A DNA stretch of 54,280 nt from Bacteriovorax stolpii (GTDB taxonomy: Bacteria; Bdellovibrionota; UBA2428): positions 1 through 54,280 of the forward strand of contig CAMCVE010000005.1 of assembly GCA_945881775.1 (NCBI GenBank), given 5' to 3'. The notes under the pieces were generated by a model. That model had not been told where the DNA came from. It ran no database searches and was given only the letters and a program-made list of their open reading frames with translations. The translations under genes were made by a program, and so were the position numbers. Positions 43,572 through 52,448 of this stretch are shown one piece after another (within the stretch, counting starts at the first letter, position 1; each line of letters starts with the position of its first letter).

Positions 43572-45031
43572 CAGACAATCCCCCCGACACCTTGCTGCTG
43601 AAGCTCATCCACAACTCTCAGAAGCAGCGACTCATCAAACCATGGCGCCATCAACTGCATCCCAACCGGAAGACGGGGGCGCGTAAAGTTTGTGGGGAAT
43701 GACAACGCCGGAACTCCCGCAAGACTTGCGGGAAGCGTGCAAAGATCAGAGGCGTACATTTTCAGAGGGTCACCGGTGCGTGATCCCAGCTCAAATGCCG
43801 TCTCAGGCGCCGTAGGAGTCAGCAAAAGATGGACGGATTTGAAGGCCTGAGAAAAATCACGATGAATGAGTCTGCGAACCTGCGCCGCACGACGATAATA
43901 GGCGTCGTAGTAGCCTGCCGACAGGGCGTAGGTTCCGAGCAAGACCCGCAGGCGCACTTCAGGCCCAAAGCCCTCACCCCGTGCGCGCGCATAAATTCCC
44001 TCGAGACCAATCTCTTCCGTGTTCGAAGCACCGCGCCCTGTGTGAATGCCGTTGTAGCGCGACAGATTGCTCGAAGCTTCTGAGGTGCAGATGACGTAAT
44101 AAGTGGGGAGCGCGAGTGGAAAATGTGGCAGCGAAATAGACACAAAGTTTGCACCTTGAGATTCCAGATGCGCTCGCAGCGAAGCTAGCTCTTCAGACAC
44201 CTCGGTCTGGAGCGACATTCCGTCCATCTCCTTTGGAATCCCGATTTTAAGACCCTTGAGAGAACCCTTCGCGCGAGAAGCCAAGACTTCGGCGAGAAAA
44301 TCCGGGAGCCGCGCCTGCGAGGAGGTCGCATCGTGCGAATCGAAGCCCGACATGGCATGCAAAAGTGCCGCACAGCCTTCGGCATCACGAGCCATCGGGC
44401 CGATTTGATCGAGGCTGCTGGCAAATGCCATCAGTCCATAGCGACTCACCCTCCCATACGTAGGCTTGAGCCCGGTCAAACCGCAAAACGCCGCGGGCTG
44501 CCTCACACTGCCGCCGGTATCGGTGCCAAGTGCGAGAGGCACGTCTCCAGCGGCTACGGACGCTGCCGATCCCCCAGAAGAGCCACCGGGTGCGCGTGCA
44601 GGATCGAGGGGGTTGCGAACGGGCCCAAAGGCCGAATTCTCGTTTGAAGACCCCATTCCAAATTCATCAAGGGCCGTCTTGGCAACAACAATGGCCCCCT
44701 GTGCCTCGAGCCGAGACACAGAAGTGGCCGTATAAGGAGCCACGAAGTTCTCTAGAATCTTTGAAGACGCCGTACAATTCTCGCCCTCAACAAGAATCAA
44801 GTCTTTTACAGCGATAGGAATACCCAGAAGGGGCAAATCCTCGCCTGCAGCGCGACGAGCGTCGGCCAAAGCCGCGGCCTTAAGTGCACGCGACTCAAGG
44901 ATTGTCATGTAGGGATTGTACTTCGCTTGAGAGATATGAGCTCGATCAAGCGAACTTCGCGTGAGCTCAACGCTCGTAATTTTTTTTGATTGAAGAGCTT
45001 GGCGATATTCCGAGAAACGAAAAATTTCCAT
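43571..45031 (-). CDS. gatA: Asp/Glu-tRNA amidotransferase subunit A
   Basis: About 486 residues, amidase signature family. It releases ammonia from glutamine for the GatCAB complex. Catalytic Lys in IPIAVKDLILVEG, serine loop GGSSGGSAASVAAGDVPLALG with nucleophile in TDTGGSVRQPAAF, and GLKPTYGRVSRYGLMAFASSLDQ in separate conserved pieces. ATG 45031 (MEIFRFSEYRQAL) is chosen; the frame stays open to 45265 but those residues overlap gatC. Downstream of gatC by 7 nt. Confidence 0.96.
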   Translation of the reverse strand: MEIFRFSEYRQALQSKKITSVELTRSSLDRAHISQAKYNPYMTILESRALKAAALADARRAAGEDLPLLGIPIAVKDLILVEGENCTASSKILENFVAPYTATSVSRLEAQGAIVVAKTALDEFGMGSSNENSAFGPVRNPLDPARAPGGSSGGSAASVAAGDVPLALGTDTGGSVRQPAAFCGLTGLKPTYGRVSRYGLMAFASSLDQIGPMARDAEGCAALLHAMSGFDSHDATSSQARLPDFLAEVLASRAKGSLKGLKIGIPKEMDGMSLQTEVSEELASLRAHLESQGANFVSISLPHFPLALPTYYVICTSEASSNLSRYNGIHTGRGASNTEEIGLEGIYARARGEGFGPEVRLRVLLGTYALSAGYYDAYYRRAAQVRRLIHRDFSQAFKSVHLLLTPTAPETAFELGSRTGDPLKMYASDLCTLPASLAGVPALSFPTNFTRPRLPVGMQLMAPWFDESLLLRVVDELQQQGVGGIV

Positions 45032-45038
45032 TTCGCAC

Positions 45039-45326
45039 CTACTCCGAACGCACGACGCGGCCAACTCGGTAACACCCATCGAAACTGTTAGGAGCATTCC
45101 GAAGAATTTTCTCACGATCCAACGCCTCTTCCGGGACATCGGCACGCAAAAAGCTTTCCTCGGACAAACTGTAAAGAGGAGCCGCCCCCGTAACATCGAC
45201 GTCTTGAAGGGCGTCGAAGGATGCAAGAATTCTTTCAAGACGATCCTTGAGGCGAGCTTCATCACCTTCGCGCAATTCGATGCGAGCCAATCGAGCGATT
45301 TTAGCGATATCGAAACTTTGAGTCAC
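45039..45326 (-). CDS. gatC: Asp/Glu-tRNA amidotransferase subunit C
   Basis: 95 residues, GTG start at 45326. GatC stabilises GatA with GatB. FDIAKIARLARIEL at the start, a helix ILASFDALQDVDVTG, then LRADVPEE and APNSFDGCYRVGRVV at the end fit the family. Follows pcrA by 12 nt. Confidence 0.9.
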   Translation of the reverse strand: MTQSFDIAKIARLARIELREGDEARLKDRLERILASFDALQDVDVTGAAPLYSLSEESFLRADVPEEALDREKILRNAPNSFDGCYRVGRVVRSE

Positions 45327-45338
45327 AGACAGATGAAT

Positions 45339-47636
45339 TTAGGGAACTTTTTCCAAGGGAGCAAACTTCGCCAGGAATTTTTTCGTCCCAACGTTCGAGA
45401 ACTTGATCGAAAGCTTGAGGGAATCCCTGGCCCCCTGGCGCCCCACGACAACGCCCGTCCCATAATCCGGATGACGCACCTTTGTTCCGACGGCGAACCC
45501 ATCATCGTCCGAAGGACCCGCATCAAAGAATTCATCGAAGCCAGCCTTCTTCGAGCTTGGGGGTGCTGATTTGGCCGAAGCAAAACTCGAAGTTCCCCGC
45601 GTCATTTCAAAGCCGTCATAAGACGAATCGTAGCTGTCGGGATTGTAGGCGTTGCGCCTCTCGAAGGAAGGAGCATGGTCCCTGAGCAAGATCTCGTCCT
45701 GGGGCAACTCTCCGACGAAGCGAGAGAGGCGACGGACCTTACTGATACCAAAGACTCTGCGCACATGGGCCGAAGTCAAAAACAACCGTTTCCGAGCGCG
45801 GGTCATACCAACGTAACAAAGACGTCGCTCTTCTTCGATGTCGTCGGGGTCGGGCTCAAAGGCATCTCCGCGGATACTCGGAAAGAGCTCCTCCTCAAGA
45901 CCCACAAGAAAGACATTGTGATATTCAAGCCCTTTGGCAGAGTGAAGAGTCATCATGGTGACCGAAGCTCCATCATCCTTGGAGCGATCTTGATCCGTAT
46001 AAAGGGCAACTTCTTCAAGAAAACCCGAGAGGGTCGGGGCCTCAGCCCTCGACTCGTAATCAGCAATCGCTGACGCCAATTCCTGTAAGTTCTCAAGTCG
46101 CGTTTGAGCTTCGATATCGTCTTCGGCTCGCAAGGACTGCAAGTAGCCTGTTTCGTCCAGAGCCATCGCATAAAACTCGCGAACTGGGAGCTTTGCGGCC
46201 GATTCGCGCAATGTTTGCATCATCGCCGAGAACTGAATCATCTTCTTTCGAGCTGCGGCGGGAATCTCCCCCTCACCCTGCTCTAAAAGTCCCAAGGCCT
46301 CACCTAAGGACACTCGGCGGTCCCACGCAAAATTCCGAAGGGCCTCGACACTCGTTTTACCGATGCCGCGCGCGGGGACATTGATGATTCGCGAGAGCGA
46401 CACGTCATCCTGAGAATTGGCTACGGCCCTGAGATAGGCCAGAGCGTTCTTGATTTCAGCGCGGTCATAGAACCTGAGTCCGCCAAAAATTCTGTAGGGT
46501 ATGAGATCCGAGCGCAACATGTCTTCAAGAAGACGAGACTGAGCATGGGTACGATAAAAAATCGCGATTTCGTCGGGTTGGGCACCACTGCTTAGAAGCT
46601 CGCGAATTCGCCTCGCCACCCACTTCGCCTCTTCAAAATCGCTTTCCAAAACATGCACCTCAACGGGCGCGCCTGCTTCGTTGTTGGTGAACAGCGTCTT
46701 AGCCTTGCGCTGAGTGTTGTTTGCGATCACGAGATTCGAGGCACGAATAATATGGGCGGTCGAACGGTAATTTTCTTCAAGCTTTACTGTCTTCGCGCCT
46801 TCATAGTCTTTTTCGAAATCGAGAATGTTGCGGATGTCGGCGCCGCGCCACCGATAAATACTTTGGTCTTCGTCGCCCACCACGCAGATGTTTCGGTACT
46901 TGGAGGCGAGGAGTTTCAGCAGACGATACTGAACTCCGTTTGTGTCCTGATACTCGTCGACCAAGAAATAGCGGTACTGGTCCTGAAACCGTTCAAGCAA
47001 ATCAGGATTCTTCTCAAAAAGCTCCAGTGTTTTTCGAAGCAAATCCCCGAAGTCGACCGCGTTGTTACGGCGCAGACCTCGCTCGTAGGCGTGGATCACG
47101 GGTTCCATTTTCTTCTCAGAAAAATTGCGTGCGTCGGCCTTAAACTCGAGCGGATCAAGGCCCTCGTTCTTTAGCGCCTGAATACGGTAGTGCACAGACT
47201 TGGGTGCAATGACTTTGTCGCTAACACCTGCCTCCTCAAGACAGTTCTTGATCAGAGTTTGAGAATCGGAATCGTCGAAGATGGAGAATCCGGACTGCAG
47301 TCCGAGCCGTGATCCATACATCCTCAGGAGCTTTGCGCCCGAGCTGTGGAAAGTGGAAACCCAAATATCATCGGCCGGGATTCCCGAACCATCGAGAAGC
47401 TTTTCCATCCGGTGCTTCATTTCGCGGGCCGCCTTGTTGGTAAAGGTGACAGCAAAAATTTCTGCGGGAAAAGCGGCTCCGCTCTCTATGAGGTGCACCA
47501 TTCGGTAGGTGAGGATCCGAGTCTTCCCCGAACCCGCACCCGCCAGGACCAGCAAGGGCCCTTGCGTATGCAAGACAGCTTCGCGCTGAGTGGGGTTGAG
47601 CTCGCGCTCGATTCGATCCGCTAAAATGAAGGACAT
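45339..47636 (-). CDS. pcrA: UvrD/PcrA-type DNA helicase
   Basis: About 765 residues. Superfamily 1A 3'-5' helicase for repair and displacement of proteins from DNA. Seen: Q motif LNPTQREAV, Walker A LAGAGSGKTRIL, TFTNKAAREMKHR, VDEYQDTNGVQYRLLKLLA in broken form, GDEDQSIYRWRGAD, LEENYRST, MTLHSAKGLEY, EEERRLCYVGMTRARKRL and a PcrA-type C-terminal Tudor-like end (VRHPDYGTGVVVG). ATG 47636 with GGGGA upstream; earlier in-frame codons to 47774 have no homologous look. Heads the run to asmA. Confidence 0.93.
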   Translation of the reverse strand: MSFILADRIERELNPTQREAVLHTQGPLLVLAGAGSGKTRILTYRMVHLIESGAAFPAEIFAVTFTNKAAREMKHRMEKLLDGSGIPADDIWVSTFHSSGAKLLRMYGSRLGLQSGFSIFDDSDSQTLIKNCLEEAGVSDKVIAPKSVHYRIQALKNEGLDPLEFKADARNFSEKKMEPVIHAYERGLRRNNAVDFGDLLRKTLELFEKNPDLLERFQDQYRYFLVDEYQDTNGVQYRLLKLLASKYRNICVVGDEDQSIYRWRGADIRNILDFEKDYEGAKTVKLEENYRSTAHIIRASNLVIANNTQRKAKTLFTNNEAGAPVEVHVLESDFEEAKWVARRIRELLSSGAQPDEIAIFYRTHAQSRLLEDMLRSDLIPYRIFGGLRFYDRAEIKNALAYLRAVANSQDDVSLSRIINVPARGIGKTSVEALRNFAWDRRVSLGEALGLLEQGEGEIPAAARKKMIQFSAMMQTLRESAAKLPVREFYAMALDETGYLQSLRAEDDIEAQTRLENLQELASAIADYESRAEAPTLSGFLEEVALYTDQDRSKDDGASVTMMTLHSAKGLEYHNVFLVGLEEELFPSIRGDAFEPDPDDIEEERRLCYVGMTRARKRLFLTSAHVRRVFGISKVRRLSRFVGELPQDEILLRDHAPSFERRNAYNPDSYDSSYDGFEMTRGTSSFASAKSAPPSSKKAGFDEFFDAGPSDDDGFAVGTKVRHPDYGTGVVVGRQGARDSLKLSIKFSNVGTKKFLAKFAPLEKVP

Positions 47637-47763
47637 TTGAGTCCCCAGACTTAAGGCCACTTGCCCCACGAGCTCAAGCTTGAGGGGGCAAATTCTCAAC
47701 AGAGCCCCTGTTTGGCACCATTTTTTGGCCCTAAGTTCCAAAGTGAAACCAGTTACTTGAGTT

Positions 47764-47853
47764 ATGCTCACCAAAAATCAAGAGTTTGTAAAGATCGGGC
47801 AGCTGGCATGGAAGATGCATCCACCGGGAGCAGAACAAGTTAAAAGACTTTGA
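47764..47853 (+). CDS. Possible 29-residue peptide
   Basis: ATG 47764 to TGA 47851-47853. The peptide (MLTKNQEFVKIGQLAWKMHP and then PGAEQVKRL) has plausible amphipathic composition. Only a GAG near the ATG could act as a ribosome site. The stop codon is at the base of the C-tract hairpin and a strong terminator follows 57 nt later, so this could be a small mRNA; or chance. Confidence 0.25.
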   Translation: MLTKNQEFVKIGQLAWKMHPPGAEQVKRL

Positions 47854-47894
47854 TTCGAAGGCCACCCCCCCCTCCCCCCCCCCGGCCTAGAATC
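47852..47894. repeat. Hairpin with a C8-T-C10 loop
   Basis: GATTCGAAGGCC (47852-47863) pairs with GGCCTAGAATC (47884-47894) apart from a small bulge. The loop is A, eight C, T, ten C (47864-47883). On the minus strand this is two G-runs, able to form a G-quadruplex; such tracts also slip during replication. Confidence 0.6.
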
Positions 47895-47909
47895 AAGGTT
47901 GTTTTTAAG

Positions 47910-47947
47910 ACCCCGAGAACCGAAAGGCTCTCGGGGTTAATTTTTTT
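47910..47947 (+). terminator. Rho-independent terminator
   Basis: ACCCCGAGA (47910-47918) and TCTCGGGGT (47929-47937), 9 bp perfect, followed by TAATTTTTTT. A textbook plus-strand terminator. No annotated plus-strand gene ends here except the possible 29-aa ORF. Confidence 0.85.
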
Positions 47948-48123
47948 CCCTGCGCTCTATCGATTCAAAAAGTGCCTCTTAGTCTTCAGCACAGACGTGC
48001 GAAACTACCTCGCTGCCAACAAAGCAATATCAAGAGTCGAGACTTCGATTCACCCAAGCTTCAAGGTTATGGCACGACCCGTAGTGTGGTGCCTTCTTTG
48101 CGAGACACGCAGAAAGACTCAGT

Positions 48124-48160
48124 AGTCGCTGAGGTCGAAAATCTCAGCGACTATTTTTTT
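48124..48160 (+). terminator. Rho-independent terminator overlapping the hmgA stop
   Basis: AGTCGCTGAG (48124-48133) and CTCAGCGACT (48143-48152), 10 bp perfect, then A and seven T. Plus-strand orientation. The T-run covers the last codons and stop of hmgA on the minus strand; the same hairpin may also stall hmgA transcription but has no T-run on that side. Confidence 0.8.
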
Positions 48161-49455
48161 CCTCTTGGAGCCTTGAAGAGAGGATCCAAACCACGCCAGC
48201 AGTCGACGTAATTTTCTTGAGCGAGGTCCTTGGTCGCCAGGCTCCAGTGGGTAGGCCGTATGACGTAACGACTTTCCAGCATGAACGCTAAAGTTTTCTC
48301 AAAGCGCTCCGGAAGCAATTTGACGTTCGAAGCTTTCTCAAAAGTCTTCGCGTCAGGCCCATGTCCCGACATGCAGTTATGAAGACTTGTTCCTCCGGGA
48401 ACAAAGCCATCCTCTTTTGCGTCGTAGGCACCCTCAATAAGGCCCATGAGTTCGCTCATGGCATTGCGATGAAAATACGGTGGCCGGAAGGTGTTTTCGG
48501 CAACCATCCATCGCGGCGGGAAGATCACAAAATCCATGTGGGGTGTTCCGGGCGTGTCCGAGGGAGATGTGAGCACCGTAAAAATAGAGGGATCGGGATG
48601 ATCAAAACTCACAGTGTTGATCGTGTTGAAGAGAGACAAGTCGTACTTATAGGGACAATAGTTTCCGTGCCACGCAACCACGTCGAGAGGCGAATGATCC
48701 AGTTTGGTTTGCCAGAGCTCACCAAGGAATTTGGCGACGAGCCGGAACTTGCCTCGTTTCTGTTCAAAACTTGCCACTGGAGTAAGGAAGTCACGCGGGT
48801 TCGCGAGACCATTGGCTCCAATCGGACCGAGATCGGGAAGCCGGAAGGGCGCTCCCATGTTCTCACAGACATAGCCGCGAGCAGATTTGCCCTTGAGTTC
48901 GACTTGAAAACGTAGTCCCCGGGGAATCACAGCAATCTCTCGAGGCGCAATCTCTAGATTGCCGAGTTCGGTCTTAAGCAGCAACCCTCCATCAACAGGC
49001 AAGAACAGCCACTCTCCATCGGCGCTATAAAAATACGAGGCGTCATCGTTCGCCGATGCGGCGTAGACGTAATAATTCATTCCGTTCTGGGCTTCTGCAT
49101 CGCCATTTCCTGCGAGACATCTTAGCGAACTCAAAAAATCGACTTTGCCCTTGGGCAACGAGGAGGCGTTCCAACGATACTGAATCGGCGAGAGGTCCTC
49201 GACGAGATGCCTCCGTGAAAACGCCTCATGAGTCAGCCGCTCCCGAAACTCACCGTGAGTGACTGAAGGCTGGATTCGGTAAACCCAAGTCCGGCGATTG
49301 AGGTGTCTGGGGGCGGTGAAGGCAGTGCCCGAAATCTGCTCGGCATAGAGACCCAAAGGGGCCTTCTGAGGGGAATTCTGTCCCATGGGAAGTGCGCCCG
49401 TGACGGCCTCGGTTGAAAAGTGGTTAGCGAATCCGGACTGGTACTGAAGCGCCAT
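48151..49455 (-). CDS. hmgA: Homogentisate 1,2-dioxygenase
   Basis: 434 residues. Opens the aromatic ring of homogentisate in tyrosine/phenylalanine breakdown, Fe(II)-dependent. Seen: [79 protein letters not shown] in parts, [33 protein letters not shown] and [11 protein letters not shown] with [15 protein letters not shown] (metal His). Alone here; no fahA or maiA beside it. No Shine-Dalgarno; promoter boxes lie right upstream. Confidence 0.95.
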   Translation of the reverse strand: MALQYQSGFANHFSTEAVTGALPMGQNSPQKAPLGLYAEQISGTAFTAPRHLNRRTWVYRIQPSVTHGEFRERLTHEAFSRRHLVEDLSPIQYRWNASSLPKGKVDFLSSLRCLAGNGDAEAQNGMNYYVYAASANDDASYFYSADGEWLFLPVDGGLLLKTELGNLEIAPREIAVIPRGLRFQVELKGKSARGYVCENMGAPFRLPDLGPIGANGLANPRDFLTPVASFEQKRGKFRLVAKFLGELWQTKLDHSPLDVVAWHGNYCPYKYDLSLFNTINTVSFDHPDPSIFTVLTSPSDTPGTPHMDFVIFPPRWMVAENTFRPPYFHRNAMSELMGLIEGAYDAKEDGFVPGGTSLHNCMSGHGPDAKTFEKASNVKLLPERFEKTLAFMLESRYVIRPTHWSLATKDLAQENYVDCWRGLDPLFKAPRGKK

Positions 49456-49463
49456 GCTTCATG

Positions 49464-49492
49464 AATGTAGTCGTTCTCAGATGATGCGCCAA
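49464..49492 (-). promoter_or_regulatory. Predicted hmgA promoter
   Basis: On the minus strand TTGGCG (49492-49487) and TACATT (49469-49464) are 17 nt apart. The -10 box ends 8 nt before the hmgA ATG at 49455, so the transcript would start at or one base before the start codon. Confidence 0.5.
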
Positions 49493-49658
49493 GTTCTTGA
49501 CTGATTCACGCGAGATTTCCCGAATCTCTTAACGAGATCTTCACTCTAACTCCGTGCGGCGAGAAGGCTACAATTCTAGAGAGGGACGAGGAGTGCCTTT
49601 TTCTTAAGAAGCGGCCCTTAAGTGTCGATAAACATTTGGAAGAGGAGGAACGAGTCGC

Positions 49659-50558
49659 GTGTTAGCAATTGCCGCCGCCGTCATTATTGGCAGCGCTGTC
49701 TTTTTCATGATGTATGTCGTTCAAATCTCGGCGGAGAAATCCGCTGTTGAGGATCGCCTCGGCCTCAATTGGAACAGCGAAAAAAAGAACGCGTTCAAGC
49801 CACCCTTCTATCTTGCTTTCACGCGGCCTCTTCTCAAAGGTCCCTATCTCTCGATTGCATCGGGCTACTGGAAACCGAGCTCCCTGCAGAAGTGGAAAGT
49901 GAAGCTCGTCTCCGCGGGCCTGGGTCGCTTTGTCGAACCCGAACACTTCGTTGCCTCGAAATTTTGGCTCACGCTCGGCGTGGGGGGACTTCTGTTCCTG
50001 GTTCACACTTTTTCAGCAGAACCCCCAGCGGCTTGGTTTAGCTGCGCGATTGTTCTCTTTATGTTCTTCATGCCGAACCTCCACGTGGATTCGCTTCGTA
50101 AGATGCGCCAACTGGAGATTCGAATCTCGATGCCCTACGTGGTCGACTTGCTGACCTTGAGCATTGAGGCGGGACTCGACTTCATGGGCGCGATCGGCCG
50201 CGTGGTTGAAAAGGCTCCCGAAAGTCCACTGGTTGAAGAACTCTCAATCCTTCTCAAAGACATTCAACTCGGTAAAACCCGAGCACAAGCTCTTCGAGCG
50301 ATGTCGGACCGCATCGACATGCAAGAGATGAGCAGTTTTGTCGCTGTCCTGATTTCCTCAGATCAGATGGGTGCCAGCATCGGAAACGTTCTGCGCGCCC
50401 AATCCGATTCCATGCGAAATGAGCGCCTCACTAAAGCGGAAAAAATGGGCGCTCAGGCCAGCCAAAAAATCCTTATTCCTCTGATCTTCTTCATTATGCC
50501 TGCCGTATTCTTAATCATCTTTGGCCCGTTTGTTCTCCAAATGATCGGAGCCAAATGA
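49659..50558 (+). CDS. Tad pilus inner membrane protein TadC-like
   Basis: 299 residues. An N-terminal membrane helix, two central helices (SKFWLTLGVGGLLFLVHTF, WFSCAIVLFMFFMPNL), a T2SSF domain (MPYVVDLLTLSIEAGLDFMGAI, LGKTRAQALRAMSDRI, SSDQMGASIGNVLRAQSDSMR) and a C-terminal helix (LIFFIMPAVFLIIFGPFVL). The layout fits TadC, which with TadB forms the platform for Flp pilus assembly. tadA and tadB are not in this window. GTG start with GGAGGA upstream. First gene of a tight operon; TACAAT (49569-49574) may be its -10. Confidence 0.8.
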   Translation: MLAIAAAVIIGSAVFFMMYVVQISAEKSAVEDRLGLNWNSEKKNAFKPPFYLAFTRPLLKGPYLSIASGYWKPSSLQKWKVKLVSAGLGRFVEPEHFVASKFWLTLGVGGLLFLVHTFSAEPPAAWFSCAIVLFMFFMPNLHVDSLRKMRQLEIRISMPYVVDLLTLSIEAGLDFMGAIGRVVEKAPESPLVEELSILLKDIQLGKTRAQALRAMSDRIDMQEMSSFVAVLISSDQMGASIGNVLRAQSDSMRNERLTKAEKMGAQASQKILIPLIFFIMPAVFLIIFGPFVLQMIGAK

Positions 50559-50920
50559 TGGGTCAGACGCGCACATCCCAAGTTCGCGTTCGTGAGACGC
50601 AGGCGCTGCTGAGCTCGAAGTGTTCTTGGGCCATGAGCTCACGGAGCCGCATGGTAGGACTTCTCAATCATACGACTCTCGAAGAAGAGGCTTCCCTGGT
50701 CATCGACCCCTGCAAGCACATCCACATGTTCTTCATGCGATTCGCGATCGACGTTGTATTTTTAAATAACTCGAATCGCGTCCTTAAGATTCAATCACTC
50801 AAGCCCTGGCGTCTTTCGTCATTTGTCTGGAGCGCCCGTCGTGTGATGGAGCTCCCCGAAGGGCGCTGCGCGCGCATCGGGCTCCAGCCAGGGCATCATC
50901 TGGAGTTCAGCGATGCTTGA
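50555..50920 (+). CDS. DUF192 family protein
   Basis: 121 residues. SRMVGLLNHTTLEEEASLVIDPCKHIHMFFMRFAIDVVFLN, in pieces GLL, HMFFMRFAIDVVFL and MELPEGRCARIGLQPGHHL, matches the DUF192 pattern (R-x-x-GLM, HTFFMxFxIDvvFLd, LElpaG, G). Family function is unknown; members occur near Tad genes in several bacteria. No signal peptide is seen, unlike many members. Overlaps tadC by 4 nt (ATGA) and the next gene by 8 nt. Confidence 0.8.
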   Translation: MMGQTRTSQVRVRETQALLSSKCSWAMSSRSRMVGLLNHTTLEEEASLVIDPCKHIHMFFMRFAIDVVFLNNSNRVLKIQSLKPWRLSSFVWSARRVMELPEGRCARIGLQPGHHLEFSDA

Positions 50921-52445
50921 ACTTAAGATTATCAAAAGTCCAAATGGACAGTCGGAACAGTTTGAAATACCCACGGGTCGTTCGATGGTCGTGGGCCGCG
51001 CAGAGGAATGCGGCATTCGCTTGTCGTCGGCCGGAATTTCCAAAAAACACTGCGTGCTGACGCCCATTTCAATGACCCGCGTTGAAGTCGAAGACCTCGG
51101 TTCTTCCAACGGCACCTACATCAACGGTTTGCTGATTAAAAAACATATCATGCAACCAGGTGACACGCTGAGCGTGCACAACTTTGTCTTCCAGCTCTCC
51201 AAAAAAATTCCGGACGTCACCTCATCTGCGGCTTCAGACTCATTGAACAACACGTTCTTGAATCCGGATGATGCGATCGACACCTTCGGCATCAAAAAGA
51301 AGCGAAGCGCTTTCGATAAAATCGACGACTGGCTGGAAGACAATGTCTATCCATCTGCCGACACCCTGAGCAGCTCGATGGACGTCCGACTGCTTTGCTT
51401 TCTAGCGCTCGCACTGTGGACGCTGATCGTAACCAGTCTGAGCTTGAGTCCATTCAAAACACTTGCAAACGAGCGTGCTCGCGACGAATCGATTCAGGTC
51501 GCTCGCCTTTATGCCCGCCAGATGGTGACACTGAACCAACGCGCCGTGATTGAACAGCGCTACAACGACTTGATCGCCGAACTCGATGTGCGCCGGGGAG
51601 AAACCCCGGGCGTCATCGAGGCGAAGATCCTCGATGTTGTAAACGCTCAAGTGCTTGCACCCACGCAGCAGCTTGGCCGCCCGGTTAACGGGAAATTTGA
51701 GCAAATGGCTCTTTCCTATGATCGCGAGCAGATCAACCTCGATGAAGACAATGGAGCGGCGTATGTCTCGATCCCCATCCGCGTTGGCACCAGCGACGGG
51801 AATAAAACCGTCGCGACCGTGTTCGTTCAATACAGCTACGTGGACGGTCAATTCACCCTGGCCAATCTCGTAGAACAGATCGTCAATTCGATCTTCTGGG
51901 CACTGATTATCTCCTGCGTCTTTTTGATCTTCATCTACCGTTGGACAGACGGAAGCCTTGTCCGAACGGCTCGCGCCACAGAAGCCGCATTACGCGAAGG
52001 TAAGAATTCTATACCCCTCTCGATCCAGTGGCCTGCGCTTCAAAAACTAGTCCAAGAAATTGGTTACAGCCTTACCAAGGCCCTTGAGAGTGGAGGTGAC
52101 GATGGATTCTCGTCCGGAAACGCTCAACCTGCCTGGGCGATCGGCGCTGTCGCAAATACCAAACGAGCCTCCGCCGCACTCGACGCCAATCTTACAGTTC
52201 TCTCGTGGAACAAGGGTATGGCCACCTTGATCGGAATCCAGGAAGCTGTGGCCGTTGGTGCAGATATTTCTCAGGCAAGCCGCGACGTCGCTTTCGAGAG
52301 CGCAGTGAGAGACCTAGCAAACGAGTGTTCTTCGGGAGCTTGGCAGCCTCACTCGCGAACGATTGAGTTCGGTGGGCGCGGATATCGGATTTCAATGGTG
52401 GGGGGCAACGGCGCCTTCCTGGTGAATATCGATGAGGAGGGATAA
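50913..52445 (+). CDS. Transmembrane FHA-PAS protein
   Basis: 510 residues. N-terminal FHA domain (about 1-97) with the binding residues GR (28-29), SKKH (43-46) and SSNGT (64-68). TM helix 1 at about 158-178, a periplasmic region of about 145 residues, TM helix 2 at about 326-343, then a HAMP-like helix and a PAS-like domain (about 418-508: AALDANLTVLSWNKGMATLIG). So a phosphothreonine-binding module and a sensor are joined across the membrane, in a layout unlike a histidine kinase (no kinase domain). Lies 3 nt before the next FHA gene. Confidence 0.75.
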   Translation: MLELKIIKSPNGQSEQFEIPTGRSMVVGRAEECGIRLSSAGISKKHCVLTPISMTRVEVEDLGSSNGTYINGLLIKKHIMQPGDTLSVHNFVFQLSKKIPDVTSSAASDSLNNTFLNPDDAIDTFGIKKKRSAFDKIDDWLEDNVYPSADTLSSSMDVRLLCFLALALWTLIVTSLSLSPFKTLANERARDESIQVARLYARQMVTLNQRAVIEQRYNDLIAELDVRRGETPGVIEAKILDVVNAQVLAPTQQLGRPVNGKFEQMALSYDREQINLDEDNGAAYVSIPIRVGTSDGNKTVATVFVQYSYVDGQFTLANLVEQIVNSIFWALIISCVFLIFIYRWTDGSLVRTARATEAALREGKNSIPLSIQWPALQKLVQEIGYSLTKALESGGDDGFSSGNAQPAWAIGAVANTKRASAALDANLTVLSWNKGMATLIGIQEAVAVGADISQASRDVAFESAVRDLANECSSGAWQPHSRTIEFGGRGYRISMVGGNGAFLVNIDEEG

Positions 52446-52448
52446 AAA

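Larger units (their letters stand above)
47637..48150. other. 0.5 kb interval with two plus-strand terminators
   Basis: 514 nt between the starts/ends of pcrA and hmgA, both minus strand. It contains a possible 29-aa ORF (47764-47853, plus), a C-tract hairpin (47852-47894), a strong plus-strand terminator (47910-47947), then about 175 nt ending in another plus-strand terminator (48124-48160). Two plus-strand terminators without a clear plus-strand gene suggest small transcripts. Open frames such as 47850-48125 do not look coding. Confidence 0.5.

Noticed and set aside
47852-47894. CRISPR or tandem repeat
   Set aside because: Only a single hairpin with homopolymer runs; no repeat-spacer pattern.
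47850-48125. 91-aa plus-strand frame crossing the C-tract hairpin and the first terminator
   Set aside because: It runs through a terminator and a poly-proline stretch from the C-tract; not plausible as a gene.
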